A model generated the notes under the pieces. The model searched no databases. It had not been told where the DNA came from and worked only from the letters and a program-made list of their open reading frames with translations. This document shows, one piece after another, positions 41,575 through 51,164 of a stretch of DNA of 64,000 nucleotides (position 1 is the stretch's first letter; each line of letters opens with the position of its first letter). Origin of the DNA: JACRBE01 sp964429005 (lineage in GTDB: Bacteria; Chlamydiota; Chlamydiia; Chlamydiales; JACRBE01); assembly GCA_964429005.1 (NCBI GenBank), contig CAYSAJ010000007.1:6994-70993 (forward strand), read 5' to 3'. A program made the translations under genes and the position numbers.

Positions 41575-44211
41575 ATGCTCTCAAAAACTATTAGAAAAAA
41601 TTTTGTTGATTATTTTAAGTCTCACGGACACCGACACATTCCCTCCTCTTCTGTAGTTCCCCATGAAGATCCCACTCTTCTTTTTATCAACGCTGGGATG
41701 AACCAATTCAAAGATGTTTTCCTTGGCAGAGCGTTTAGAGATTATACAAAAGCTGTTACAGTTCAAAAGTGCATCAGGGTCGGAGGTAAACACAATGACC
41801 TTGAAAACGTGGGGCATACAACCCGTCACATGACTTTTTTTGAAATGCTAGGGAACTTCTCTTTTGGTGATTATTTCAAAAAAGAAGCCATCCAATTTGC
41901 ATGGGAAGTAACGACGAACGTCTTCGGTTTTGACCCTGAAAAAATATGGGTCTCTGTCTTTACAACAGATGATGAAGCCTTTGAGCTTTGGAAACAGCAT
42001 ATTAAAGAAAGTCATATTATCCGCTTAGGGGAAAAAGACAACTTCTGGGCAATGGGAGACACAGGCCCCTGCGGCCCATGCACCGAACTTCTTTATGATA
42101 GAGGAGCAAAATTTGGCAATGCGACTTCTCCTCTCCATGATCAAACTGGCGAAAGATTTTTAGAGTTCTGGAACCTTGTTTTCATGCAATTCAACCGCTC
42201 AGCTTCTGGGGAGATGGCTCCTTTGCCTAAACCTTGTGTCGACACAGGAGCTGGATTTGAAAGAATCCTTTCCCTTAAAGAAGGGGTCGAAAGCGTTTTT
42301 CAGACAGAAATTCTCCAGCATCTCATCCGTGAAGTAGAAAAAATTTCTGGGAAAACCTATAGCTACACCAATCAGCAAACAGCTCCAGCTTTTCATGTGA
42401 TCGCCGATCATATTCGTATGCTGGCGTTTGCGATGGCAGACGGTGCTATCCCCTCAAATATTGATCGAGGATATGTCCTGCGCAAAGTTCTTCGACGAGC
42501 AGTGCGTTATGCAAAATCTTTAGGGATTCAAGATCCTTTTCTTGGTAAACTTCTTCCTACTTTAATTCATTCTATGGGAGATGATTACCCTGAACTCGTC
42601 ACCTCTCAAAAAAGGACTGAAGAAATTCTTTTTATTGAAGAAGAGTCTTTTTTTAAGACTCTCAAGAGAGGGGGAAATATTCTTTCTCAAATTATTGAAA
42701 AAGCTTCTGAATCGAGCGAAAAGAAAATCACAGGCGAAGATGCTTTTAAACTCAAAGACACTTACGGCCTCCCTCTAGAAGAAGTCCTTCTTCTTGCTAA
42801 AGATTCATCCATGAGTGTTGATCTATCTAGTTTTGAAGCTTTAGAAAAAGAGGCCAAAGAACGATCTCGCAAAGCTCAAGGCAAAGTATCTCAGGAAGTG
42901 AGCCAGAGCATTTATGAAGAATTTGTCAAAAAACATGGCAAATGTGAATTTGTCGGTTTTTCTGCCCTTTCTGAAGAAGGGAGCATTCTCGGTATTGTAA
43001 AAAATGGACAGTATGTAGATCGTCTCTCTTCGGGTGAAGAAGGAATTCTCCTCCTTAGTAAAACACCTTTTTATGCAGAAAAAGGGGGACAAGTTGGAGA
43101 CGTTGGCGAAATTAGGCATCACAAAGCGCTCTTCAAAGTGGCAGACTGTATCTCCCCTTATCCCGATGTGATCGCTCATGTTGGTGTTGTAGAGCATGGT
43201 GATTTTCTTATCGGGGAACCGATTCAAGGATATGTAAATGAAACCCATCGCCACTTTGTAGAGCGCCATCATAGCGCGACCCACCTTCTTCACTTTGCCC
43301 TCACTCAGCTTCTTGGTTCCCATGTGAAACAAGCAGGATCACTTGTAGGAAACGATATCCTACGTTTTGATTTCCATCACCATAAAGCCCTCTCGAATGA
43401 AGAGCTCCATCAGATTGAAAATCTCGTAAACCAGCACATCTGGGACAATGCTCCTATTAACACTTATGAAGTATCTTATGAAGAGGCTCAGAAAGATAAA
43501 GGAATCAAACAGTTCTTCGGTGATAAGTATGGCGCTGTGGTTCGCGTTGTCGATATGGGTGGATACTCAAAAGAACTCTGTGGTGGATGCCATGTGTCTC
43601 AGCTCTCTCACATAGGGTTTTTTAAGATTAAAAAAGAGTCATCTATCTCAGCAGGAATTCGCCGTATTGAGGCTGTTTGCCATCTGAACGCTCTTTCTCT
43701 TGTCCATGAAGAGGAAACCCTTCTAGATGGGCTCTCTTCCCAAATGGGAGCTCCTCGATCTAAAATCCAAGATGCCCTAAATGCCCTTCAGTCTGAGAAT
43801 AAATCTCTTCATCAAAAAATTGAGCGTTATGAGCAAAAGGAAGTTTCTTCTCTTGCTCATTCACTGCGTGCAAACAAACAACATAAGGGATCTGTTTCTT
43901 TTATTATTACTGAAGTCTCTTTATCGCCAAAAAGCTTGCCTCTGTTAGCAAATTTAATGATGGAAAAAGGAGATATTGACCTTGTTTTGATTGCACAAAA
44001 AGAAGAAGGCAAATGCCAGCTTCTTCTCCGTATAGGTCCTTCACTAGTTCAAAAAGGAATTAAAGCATCTGATTGGATTAAAGAAATTGCTCCTATCGTT
44101 GGTGGCTCGGGAGGGGGCAAACCTGATAGTGCGCAAGCAGGCGGAAAGTCTCCTGAAAATCTTCATGAAGCTCTAAATAAAGCAAAAGAAATGGTGCAAA
44201 GCAAGTGTTAG
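41575..44211 (+). CDS. alaS: Alanyl-tRNA synthetase
   Basis: An 878-residue class II synthetase charging tRNA-Ala. It has the catalytic N-terminal domain (PSSSVVPHEDPTLLFINAGMNQFKD, RHMTFFEMLGNFSFGDYFK, DTGAGFERI), the editing domain zinc ligands HHSATHLLH and ELCGGCHV, a coiled-coil around 735-765 and the C-Ala domain ending in GGKPDSAQAGGK. Length and motifs are standard. It overlaps mfd by 7 bases. Counterpart of CT749. Confidence 0.98.
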   Translation: MLSKTIRKNFVDYFKSHGHRHIPSSSVVPHEDPTLLFINAGMNQFKDVFLGRAFRDYTKAVTVQKCIRVGGKHNDLENVGHTTRHMTFFEMLGNFSFGDYFKKEAIQFAWEVTTNVFGFDPEKIWVSVFTTDDEAFELWKQHIKESHIIRLGEKDNFWAMGDTGPCGPCTELLYDRGAKFGNATSPLHDQTGERFLEFWNLVFMQFNRSASGEMAPLPKPCVDTGAGFERILSLKEGVESVFQTEILQHLIREVEKISGKTYSYTNQQTAPAFHVIADHIRMLAFAMADGAIPSNIDRGYVLRKVLRRAVRYAKSLGIQDPFLGKLLPTLIHSMGDDYPELVTSQKRTEEILFIEEESFFKTLKRGGNILSQIIEKASESSEKKITGEDAFKLKDTYGLPLEEVLLLAKDSSMSVDLSSFEALEKEAKERSRKAQGKVSQEVSQSIYEEFVKKHGKCEFVGFSALSEEGSILGIVKNGQYVDRLSSGEEGILLLSKTPFYAEKGGQVGDVGEIRHHKALFKVADCISPYPDVIAHVGVVEHGDFLIGEPIQGYVNETHRHFVERHHSATHLLHFALTQLLGSHVKQAGSLVGNDILRFDFHHHKALSNEELHQIENLVNQHIWDNAPINTYEVSYEEAQKDKGIKQFFGDKYGAVVRVVDMGGYSKELCGGCHVSQLSHIGFFKIKKESSISAGIRRIEAVCHLNALSLVHEEETLLDGLSSQMGAPRSKIQDALNALQSENKSLHQKIERYEQKEVSSLAHSLRANKQHKGSVSFIITEVSLSPKSLPLLANLMMEKGDIDLVLIAQKEEGKCQLLLRIGPSLVQKGIKASDWIKEIAPIVGGSGGGKPDSAQAGGKSPENLHEALNKAKEMVQSKC

Positions 44212-47200
44212 ACATTCTTAAGAATCTTCCTTTTTTCAAACATTTAACTGAAGCTCTTACTAAGAAGCAATCGCTTCTTATGGAAGGGCTTTGGGACTCC
44301 CCTAAAGCGCTGATCCTCTCCTATCTCCATAAAACCACAGATAGGCCCATCATTGTCATCACTTCAGGAACGAGAGAAGTAAAACTCTACGATGATATTA
44401 AATTCCTTGCTGAAGGGGTGACAGAACTTCTATCTTGGGAAACTCTTCCTGGGGAAGATATTCCACCTAGTCTTGATATTATTGGAAGACGCCTTGATGT
44501 TTTGTATGAAATTGCAACTTCTAAACACCCAAAAATCGTTCTAGCTCCCCTTCAAGCCGTTTTACAAAAAGCTCCTTCTGTTCATGAACTGGTTGCAGCT
44601 TTTACACCGATACAAACCCACGAGATGGTTCCCTTTGATGAGATGGTACAAAAGCTAACAAAGTTAGAATATGAAAAAGTCTCTTTAGTTTCTGATAAAG
44701 GACAATTTGCTGTTCGGGGTGGCATTATTGATATATTCCCAGTAAACTCTCCTCACCCTTTTCGCATTGATTTCTTTGGCGATCAAATTGAGCAGATCAA
44801 AATTTTTGATCCCCAAAGCCAGAAATCGATCGAGAAAACAGCCTCTTTCCACCTTTGCCCTGCGAAAGAGTCGACCCTCCTTGAGAAAAATTCTGTTTCT
44901 CTTATGTCTTATTTTAGAGAGCCTCCTCTGATCGTTTTAGACGACCTTGTAGCTATTGAAGACACACTTGTTGCCCTAAAACAAATACCAGGCTATCGAT
45001 CTTCATATGTTATTCCTTTTGAAACTTTCTGGAATGAGTGGAAACAGAGCGCCCTTCTTTGGTCAAAAGAGCCTGCTCATGCTCTTTCTGAAGAAGCATC
45101 TTCAACTCGTGTGGGAAGAGATTTTTTTTCGGGGAAAAATCCTTTTGAAGAATGTTCTTTTGAAATTTTTGGTGATGGGATTACCTCTACACGTATGCAT
45201 CATCCTTTTGAGTGTTTAGCCGATTTCTTTTCGATTCACTCCCCTAGCGCAGAAATACAAAAACAACAAATTGCAGCAGGAATTCAAAAACAGGCAGAGA
45301 CAAGTTTACAACTCTATCTTATCTCTGAACATGAAGCAGACAAAATGAAAATGATGGCTTGGATTTCTAACCGGCCTAAAAACACCCACTTTGTACAAGG
45401 CTATTTTTCAAGTGGTTTTGCTCTTCCTTCTCAAAATATGGTTGTTGTCACTTTTTCTGATTTAACTCAGCGTTATAAAATTACCCGTAAGAAATGGAGA
45501 TCAACCTACCACACACCTGTTTCTGAATTCCATCAGCTTGAAATTGGTGATCTTGTTGTTCACTATCATAATGGTATTGGCAAGTACCTCGGTGTTGAGA
45601 AACAAAAAAACCATCTGGGCCAGGAATCGGAGTTTCTCATCCTAGAATATGCAGAAGGGGCTAAACTCTACGTTCCTGCATCCCAAGCCTATTTAGTCAG
45701 CAAGTATATTGGGACACAACATGAGCGTCCTCCCCTGCATAAAATTGGGACAAGCAAATGGAGCAAAGCAAAACAACTTGCGACGCAAGCTGTCATTGGG
45801 TATGCGAAAGACCTTCTACAAATGTACGCAGAAAGGGAATCTCATGGTGGCTTTATTTACCGTGATGATAGCCATGAGATGATTCAATTTGAGGAAGAGT
45901 TTCCTTATGTAGAAACCGATGATCAACTTCTTGCTATTGAAGCGATCAAAAAAGATATGTGCTCAACAAAAGCCATGGATCGTCTTGTTTGTGGTGATGT
46001 GGGTTATGGTAAAACTGAAGTGGCGATGCGTGCTGCCTTTAAAGCTGTTGCTGATGGTAACAAGCAAGTAGCGGTGTTGGTTCCTACAACAGTTCTCGCT
46101 ATGCAACACTACGAGACCATGAAGCAGCGGATGCAAAATTTCCCAATTCGTGTAGGTGTCATATCTCGCTTTCAAAAACCGAAAGAATCTGCGAAGGTGC
46201 TCGAAGATCTAGCAAATGGTCAGATCGATATTTTGGTAGGAACTCATAGACTCCTTAGTCAAGACATCATTTTCAAAGATCTAGGACTCATTATCATAGA
46301 CGAAGAGCAACGTTTTGGCGTGAGAGCCAAAGAAAAGCTCAAAAAGCTCAAAGTGGGTGTAGATTGCATCACACTCACCGCAACACCTATCCCCCGAACA
46401 CTTTACATGTCTCTGATCAATATTCGGGATATGTCGGTGATCAACTCTCCTCCTCAGGATCGTCTTCCGATTAAAACGATCATTTGTGAAAAAGAAGAAG
46501 AGATCATAAAAAATGCGATCTTGCGAGAGCTTGCGCGTGATGGACAAGTCTATTTCATCCATAACCGCGTCGAATCGATTTTCTCCGTTGCTGAAGAAAT
46601 CCAAAAGCTCGTTCCTCAAGCGAAACTAGGTATCGTTCATGGTCAATTGGATGCTGATTCCATCGATCAGATCTTCCATGATTTCAAAACTGGAGTAACA
46701 GATGTACTCGTTGCTACCTCTTTAGTAGAAAACGGAATTGATATTCCTAATGCAAACACCATCCTTATCGATCAGGCTCACCACTTTGGTGTAGCAGACC
46801 TTTATCAATTACGAGGAAGAGTAGGAAGATGGAACAAGCCCGCTTATTCTTACTTTTTAACCCCAAGACATAGAGCACTTCCTGAAATCTCTCAAAAAAG
46901 ACTCCAGGCTCTTGTTGAAGCCTCTGGTTATGGAGGAGGGATGAAACTAGCTATGCGCGATTTGGAAATTCGAGGTGCAGGCGATATATTAGGTGTGAAA
47001 CAGTCGGGACAAGTATCAACAGTTGGCTTTCACCTTTATTGCAAACTTCTTAAAAAGGCGATTGAGGCGATCAAGCACAATAAGACAGCCTCATTCCACG
47101 AAACCAAAATGGAGTTTCCTTTTGATGCTAAACTCCCTGAATACTACATTCAAGATTCATCGATTCGCTTAGAGATCTATCATCGCCTTGGTGAAGCATC

Positions 47201-47471
47201 TACCCAAGATGAAATTGATCAGATCTATGCTGAAGTAGTTGATCGGTTTGGCAGAGCTCCTGAACCTGTGCTATGGCTTTACCATATGTCTAGAGTTCGA
47301 GTCTTTGCATCTATTCGCTACATCATTTCCCTCAAATACGAGAAAAATCTCCTTGTCGTAGAAAAGCAAGGGAAAAAAGAAGTGGAGAAAAAATCTTTTC
47401 TGGTCCCTCCAGGACTAAGCCCAAAAGAAATGGAGCTCACAATCATTAAAAGAATCATGGAGGGATTTTAA
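44205..47471 (+). CDS. mfd: Transcription-repair coupling factor
   Basis: A 1088-residue translocase that removes stalled RNA polymerase and recruits UvrA. It has an N-terminal UvrB-homology region (GGIIDIFPVNSPHPFRIDFFGD), a CarD-like RNA-polymerase-interaction domain (LEIGDLVVHYHNGIGKYLGV), a RecG-like helicase with Walker A CGDVGYGKTEVA, DEEQRFG box, TLTATPIPRTLYMSL and VRGRVGRW-type motif VI (QLRGRVGRWN), and the C-terminal UvrA-binding regulatory domain. It is coupled to alaS by a 7-base overlap, matching CT748-CT749. Confidence 0.98.
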   Translation: MLDILKNLPFFKHLTEALTKKQSLLMEGLWDSPKALILSYLHKTTDRPIIVITSGTREVKLYDDIKFLAEGVTELLSWETLPGEDIPPSLDIIGRRLDVLYEIATSKHPKIVLAPLQAVLQKAPSVHELVAAFTPIQTHEMVPFDEMVQKLTKLEYEKVSLVSDKGQFAVRGGIIDIFPVNSPHPFRIDFFGDQIEQIKIFDPQSQKSIEKTASFHLCPAKESTLLEKNSVSLMSYFREPPLIVLDDLVAIEDTLVALKQIPGYRSSYVIPFETFWNEWKQSALLWSKEPAHALSEEASSTRVGRDFFSGKNPFEECSFEIFGDGITSTRMHHPFECLADFFSIHSPSAEIQKQQIAAGIQKQAETSLQLYLISEHEADKMKMMAWISNRPKNTHFVQGYFSSGFALPSQNMVVVTFSDLTQRYKITRKKWRSTYHTPVSEFHQLEIGDLVVHYHNGIGKYLGVEKQKNHLGQESEFLILEYAEGAKLYVPASQAYLVSKYIGTQHERPPLHKIGTSKWSKAKQLATQAVIGYAKDLLQMYAERESHGGFIYRDDSHEMIQFEEEFPYVETDDQLLAIEAIKKDMCSTKAMDRLVCGDVGYGKTEVAMRAAFKAVADGNKQVAVLVPTTVLAMQHYETMKQRMQNFPIRVGVISRFQKPKESAKVLEDLANGQIDILVGTHRLLSQDIIFKDLGLIIIDEEQRFGVRAKEKLKKLKVGVDCITLTATPIPRTLYMSLINIRDMSVINSPPQDRLPIKTIICEKEEEIIKNAILRELARDGQVYFIHNRVESIFSVAEEIQKLVPQAKLGIVHGQLDADSIDQIFHDFKTGVTDVLVATSLVENGIDIPNANTILIDQAHHFGVADLYQLRGRVGRWNKPAYSYFLTPRHRALPEISQKRLQALVEASGYGGGMKLAMRDLEIRGAGDILGVKQSGQVSTVGFHLYCKLLKKAIEAIKHNKTASFHETKMEFPFDAKLPEYYIQDSSIRLEIYHRLGEASTQDEIDQIYAEVVDRFGRAPEPVLWLYHMSRVRVFASIRYIISLKYEKNLLVVEKQGKKEVEKKSFLVPPGLSPKEMELTIIKRIMEGF

Positions 47472-47499
47472 TCCCTCTGTGATTGAATCCAATATAAAC

Positions 47500-49122
47500 C
47501 TATTCTAACTTTGCCGGGCGAAGGACTAGTTGTTGTCTATGCGCAGCGGCAGCCAAAGCATTCATAAGCGTTTTAAAAGCTAGATAGTTGGTATGCTTAG
47601 GCGTTACTTCAGTGGGACGGTCGGCCCCCGCTTCAGTTAAATCCTCAATAAGAGATGTTCTATCTCCTGCACGAGCGTCAGCGATGGCTTCTTCATAAGC
47701 CTCGGCCTCAGCTTTAGCTGTTGGAGTCATAAGAGCCGCTTTTGCTGCATCACTAGGAAGCCTATGTGCACCTTCAAATATGGTATGAACAATCGATTCT
47801 TCTGGCCCATGAGGACTAAACAATCTAAAGATACGATATTCTACTTCATATTTAGAGGGAGGAATGCCTCTATCAACCACTTCACTGCCGATACGAAAAG
47901 CTGAAGGAAGCACCTTAAATTCTGGTCTTAGGGGGAAGTGAAGCTCAAATCTTACAACGATATTTCCGTTAGCCAAAATCTCCGGTTGATCTCTATATAA
48001 ATAGCTCTCAAGCAATTGGTGAATTAAGCTAGTCACCGTTTCTGTCTCAACAGCTAGGGGGGCTAATCGTTTAGAAAAGATAAGATCAAAAGATCTACCA
48101 AAAAGCTCGATGCGGATTCCATTAGCAGGACAAGGCTCCAAAGCTGGCATTCTCACTTCCGCTACAGCACCATGTCCAGCTGCAGCAGCGCCTCTAGCAG
48201 GAATTTCAACATGAAGTTTCGCTGCAGGAGATCCCCCTTCTCCAGCTCTTTGCGCTCTTGGTGAAACCATGGGTCTTTCATCATCCGCAGTATCCCCCGT
48301 AAAAAATGGGGTATCTGAATCATGAGGATACAAATACAGAGGATCTAAACCTTCTCCTAAAGAGAAGCGGCTAAAACCACTTCCGTGGCTGGCAGTAGAA
48401 CCTCCTCTACTACATGAGGCCGTGGCGGTATCTCGATCTAATAAAGCTCTCGATGAAGCTATGCCCTCAGCTTTGTCTAATCTGCCTGATTCTAAAATGA
48501 CAGATTTTGCCATGTCTATCGCTTTAGCGATCGTTTGGTAACGAGCAGCAATCGTTTCCATAGTAGTTTTTAGATCGGGCGGTAGAGTGCCTGTAGCGTT
48601 TAAACTAGCAATCCACTCACGACTAAGGTGATAAAGCGCAGCAAAATCATTGGATGATTCAGCATGGTGAGCCATCATAGCACTTAGAAGATCAATTGAA
48701 ACTGGACTATCTGGATGATCGGTATTATAAGCTACAATCGCATCTCTAAATAACTTCTCCATATCTTTTTTTAAGGTGGCATTATCCACAACTCTAGATT
48801 CGCCAGCCTCTATCCAAGAAAAGCTTGCATAAAGTTGGTTAGGGTAAGAAGCAGATAGTTCCGATTCACGATACTGTGTATTAAAAAAAATAAACTTAAT
48901 TGGAAAAGATAAACGGGTGATCCCAGGCAGCGCTGCTTGAAATACGCTTGCAATAAGCTCTTGGGACTCAAAAGGGCTACCTGTTAAATCTGTAAATTCT
49001 AGAGCTGCTTCTTCCCTTCTTTCACTATCTGCTGCGACTCGAGCTAAATCATCGGAAGAACACCCTCCAGGAGTAACACTTGCCAATGCAAAAGACCTCG
49101 CACCTTCTACCATAGCTGCCAT
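47500..49122 (-). CDS. Ala-rich unknown protein, member 1 of a three-gene related cluster
   Basis: A 540-residue protein not recognised. It has two beta/alpha modules separated by a Ser/Gly/Ala-rich linker (about 230-330). The second (about 335-440) aligns by eye with the C-terminal module of the gene at 49290: LLESYLYRDQPEILANGNIVVRFELHF versus LLKEFFYKDNFAELLSGKHFSVRIDCAF. The first module is followed by a helical region, as in the neighbour. The composition is richer in Ala than housekeeping neighbours. There is no signal peptide or membrane segment. ATG at 49122 is chosen because GGAGG sits six bases upstream; an ATG at 49137 would include that site. Possible effector, function unknown. 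Confidence 0.65.
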   Translation of the reverse strand: MAAMVEGARSFALASVTPGGCSSDDLARVAADSERREEAALEFTDLTGSPFESQELIASVFQAALPGITRLSFPIKFIFFNTQYRESELSASYPNQLYASFSWIEAGESRVVDNATLKKDMEKLFRDAIVAYNTDHPDSPVSIDLLSAMMAHHAESSNDFAALYHLSREWIASLNATGTLPPDLKTTMETIAARYQTIAKAIDMAKSVILESGRLDKAEGIASSRALLDRDTATASCSRGGSTASHGSGFSRFSLGEGLDPLYLYPHDSDTPFFTGDTADDERPMVSPRAQRAGEGGSPAAKLHVEIPARGAAAAGHGAVAEVRMPALEPCPANGIRIELFGRSFDLIFSKRLAPLAVETETVTSLIHQLLESYLYRDQPEILANGNIVVRFELHFPLRPEFKVLPSAFRIGSEVVDRGIPPSKYEVEYRIFRLFSPHGPEESIVHTIFEGAHRLPSDAAKAALMTPTAKAEAEAYEEAIADARAGDRTSLIEDLTEAGADRPTEVTPKHTNYLAFKTLMNALAAAAHRQQLVLRPAKLE

Positions 49123-49238
49123 ACACACAACCTCCATCTTTTGTAAGATGAAAGCATCGTAAAGATATAATTAATTTTTTATCAAGAAAAGGTAAGAATT
49201 ACACCAGTTTTGTCTCTGGAAAATAATTCTAGAAAAAG

Positions 49239-49272
49239 AAAACCCCTCTAAGTCTGATCCTAGAGCGGTTTT
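49239..49272 (-). terminator. Rho-independent terminator after the 49290 gene
   Basis: AAAACCCCTCTA (49239-49250) and TAGAGCGGTTTT (49261-49272) pair with one C-C mismatch around a ten-base loop. On the minus strand the hairpin is followed by TTTTCTTTTTCT, 18 bases after the stop codon. Confidence 0.75.
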
Positions 49273-49289
49273 ATACTCTGAATTAAAAT

Positions 49290-50432
49290 CTATGAAATCG
49301 TAAATTCAAAAGGGCCCATGATAGAGCGAACATCTTGAATCAACTCTATAAATCGTAGGTTATTGTACATTTCCGGATCAAAAGAAGTCTCAAGATAGGG
49401 GGTAATTCTGCCCGCAAAAGAAACGTCCTTTCCAAACCCTAAAGCAACCCTTTCTAAACCAGAAAACGCACAGTCTATTCGGACGCTAAAGTGTTTACCA
49501 GATAAAAGCTCGGCAAAATTGTCTTTGTAAAAGAATTCTTTTAATAGAGATGTGAGTTTCTCTTGTAGTAAAACTCTTTGCTCTGCACTCTTGGCAGGAA
49601 ACCCATCAAACTTTTCATGCCTGCATAAAATTCTAACATCTCTGCTTCCAATCTTAAAACTCAGAATGAAAGGGCCTTCTGCTGGAGTTGGAACGGGAGC
49701 TCTTACCTCGCCTGATCCTCCTGCAGCGAGATCACGACCTATCTCAGAAGTCACAAAAGATACGCCCCCTTCAAAAGATGTAGACCTGCCTCTAGCTGTG
49801 GCTATGCCAACAGAGAGCGAAGGACTCGCTACGGGGCTAAATCCATCAACACTTACAGAAAGAGCTCTCACTGTTGGAGCACTAGCAGCTCTTGCCAATC
49901 CAGAATCTCCCGCAGCTCCTTCATCAGAGTCTATTCCTTCGGACAAGGCTGTGCGAGCGATTGTTGTGATTCTTTGGTAATCATCTGCAGTTTGGTCGAT
50001 ACATTTCTGTATAGATTCAGCTAGGCCTGTAGATAATCCAAATTCAGCACCTTCAATTTCTACAAAGCGTCGTAAAACGTTAAGGGACTCTTGGAAAGTA
50101 AGCTTGCTAAAGAGTGAAATAGCGCTCTTTAAACGGCCTTGGCCGGCTGCTGCACCACCTTCTAGCAGAGATTGCATCATCATTTCGGTTAAGTTTTTAA
50201 GGATACTATTAGCATCAATCCTTGTTGCTCTCAATTCAGAGCGGACAACAACCCCATCTCTCTCAAAGTATAAATCGAACTGGCCTGTTAAAGCACGTGC
50301 CACTGAAGGCACTCTCATTAAATCTAAAGAATGTCTGCCTGACACTGGCGTGAAAGAACTTGGCGATCCAGCTAGGTCAGCCTCAACATGAGCGCCCACT
50401 GTGGCTCTACCGGTAAAACGTAATGAATCCAT
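49290..50432 (-). CDS. Unknown protein, member 2 of a three-gene related cluster
   Basis: A 380-residue protein sharing architecture with the gene at 47500: an N-terminal beta module with ALTGQFDLYFERDGVVVRSE, a helical region ending in DDYQRITTIARTALSEGID (AARYQTIAKAIDMAKSVILE in the neighbour), a Ser/Ala-rich linker (about 170-250), and a C-terminal module with FKIGSRDVRILCRHEKF and SVRIDCAFSGL. GGAGAT precedes the ATG by six bases. There is no signal peptide. A terminator follows, so it is separate from member 1. Not recognised; a secreted role is possible. Confidence 0.65.
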   Translation of the reverse strand: MDSLRFTGRATVGAHVEADLAGSPSSFTPVSGRHSLDLMRVPSVARALTGQFDLYFERDGVVVRSELRATRIDANSILKNLTEMMMQSLLEGGAAAGQGRLKSAISLFSKLTFQESLNVLRRFVEIEGAEFGLSTGLAESIQKCIDQTADDYQRITTIARTALSEGIDSDEGAAGDSGLARAASAPTVRALSVSVDGFSPVASPSLSVGIATARGRSTSFEGGVSFVTSEIGRDLAAGGSGEVRAPVPTPAEGPFILSFKIGSRDVRILCRHEKFDGFPAKSAEQRVLLQEKLTSLLKEFFYKDNFAELLSGKHFSVRIDCAFSGLERVALGFGKDVSFAGRITPYLETSFDPEMYNNLRFIELIQDVRSIMGPFEFTIS

Positions 50433-50508
50433 AAAAATCTCCTATGATTAGGCGCACATTATAAAGGATGTGTAAACTATGAGCAAGCTTAATCCCACGA
50501 AATAAAGA

Positions 50509-51159
50509 CTATACGTCTGAATCTGCTAGAGTAAGAGGATAAGGAAAAATTTGACTCACGACAGCATGAGATAGGTCAAAGATCAGAAATTGATGATTTA
50601 TGATTTCAAATAATCTATCGAGAAAATCCTCTGAAATGATGCCCTCGCTGCGAGCCTCCTCGAGCACAGTATAGATCTCTACTTTTAGCCGAGATAAAGA
50701 AGTGGTGTTTATTTTATCCATAGAGAAAATTGAAAATTTTTCTAATAACTTTTTAGGATTGAATGGCTCATCTATTTTTGGTTCATATGACTTCGTAGCT
50801 AAAGTTATATCTTCAAGAATATTATTTGCAGTTTCCCAGGCATCAATTACAACAACTTGTTCATCACCATAAAAATCTACTTGGTGAGGATGAGACAATA
50901 TACTCTCTTCTCGAGGAAGGGGATTATAGATTCTAACAAAGACTTTGCTTAAGTCTGTAAATACTCCTCCAAGCAAGGGTTTTATTCTATCAACGAGATT
51001 TCGCAAAGGCTCAGCGCTGTCATGACTAAGAGCTGAGGCAAGGTTCACCTCTACACCTACGATCTCTACGCCATCATCTCCAAGCTCTGTGCATGAAACG
51101 GCAGAAGGATAGACAGAGGTCGCAAAAAAAGAAAAGTCTAAAACACGTGGACATTCCAT
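50509..51159 (-). CDS. Unknown protein, member 3 of a three-gene related cluster
   Basis: A 216-residue protein that looks like a single-module version of the two neighbours. It has an N-terminal beta/alpha module (VEIVGVEVNLASAL, PLLGGVFTDLSKVFVRIYNPL) followed by helices ending in FLDRLFEIINHQFLIFDLSHAV. It starts five bases after the stop of an SNF symporter and has no obvious Shine-Dalgarno, so translation may be coupled to that gene. Function unknown. The relationship to the neighbours is judged by eye and is weaker than that between members 1 and 2. Confidence 0.6.
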   Translation of the reverse strand: MECPRVLDFSFFATSVYPSAVSCTELGDDGVEIVGVEVNLASALSHDSAEPLRNLVDRIKPLLGGVFTDLSKVFVRIYNPLPREESILSHPHQVDFYGDEQVVVIDAWETANNILEDITLATKSYEPKIDEPFNPKKLLEKFSIFSMDKINTTSLSRLKVEIYTVLEEARSEGIISEDFLDRLFEIINHQFLIFDLSHAVVSQIFPYPLTLADSDV

Positions 51160-51164
51160 AGATG

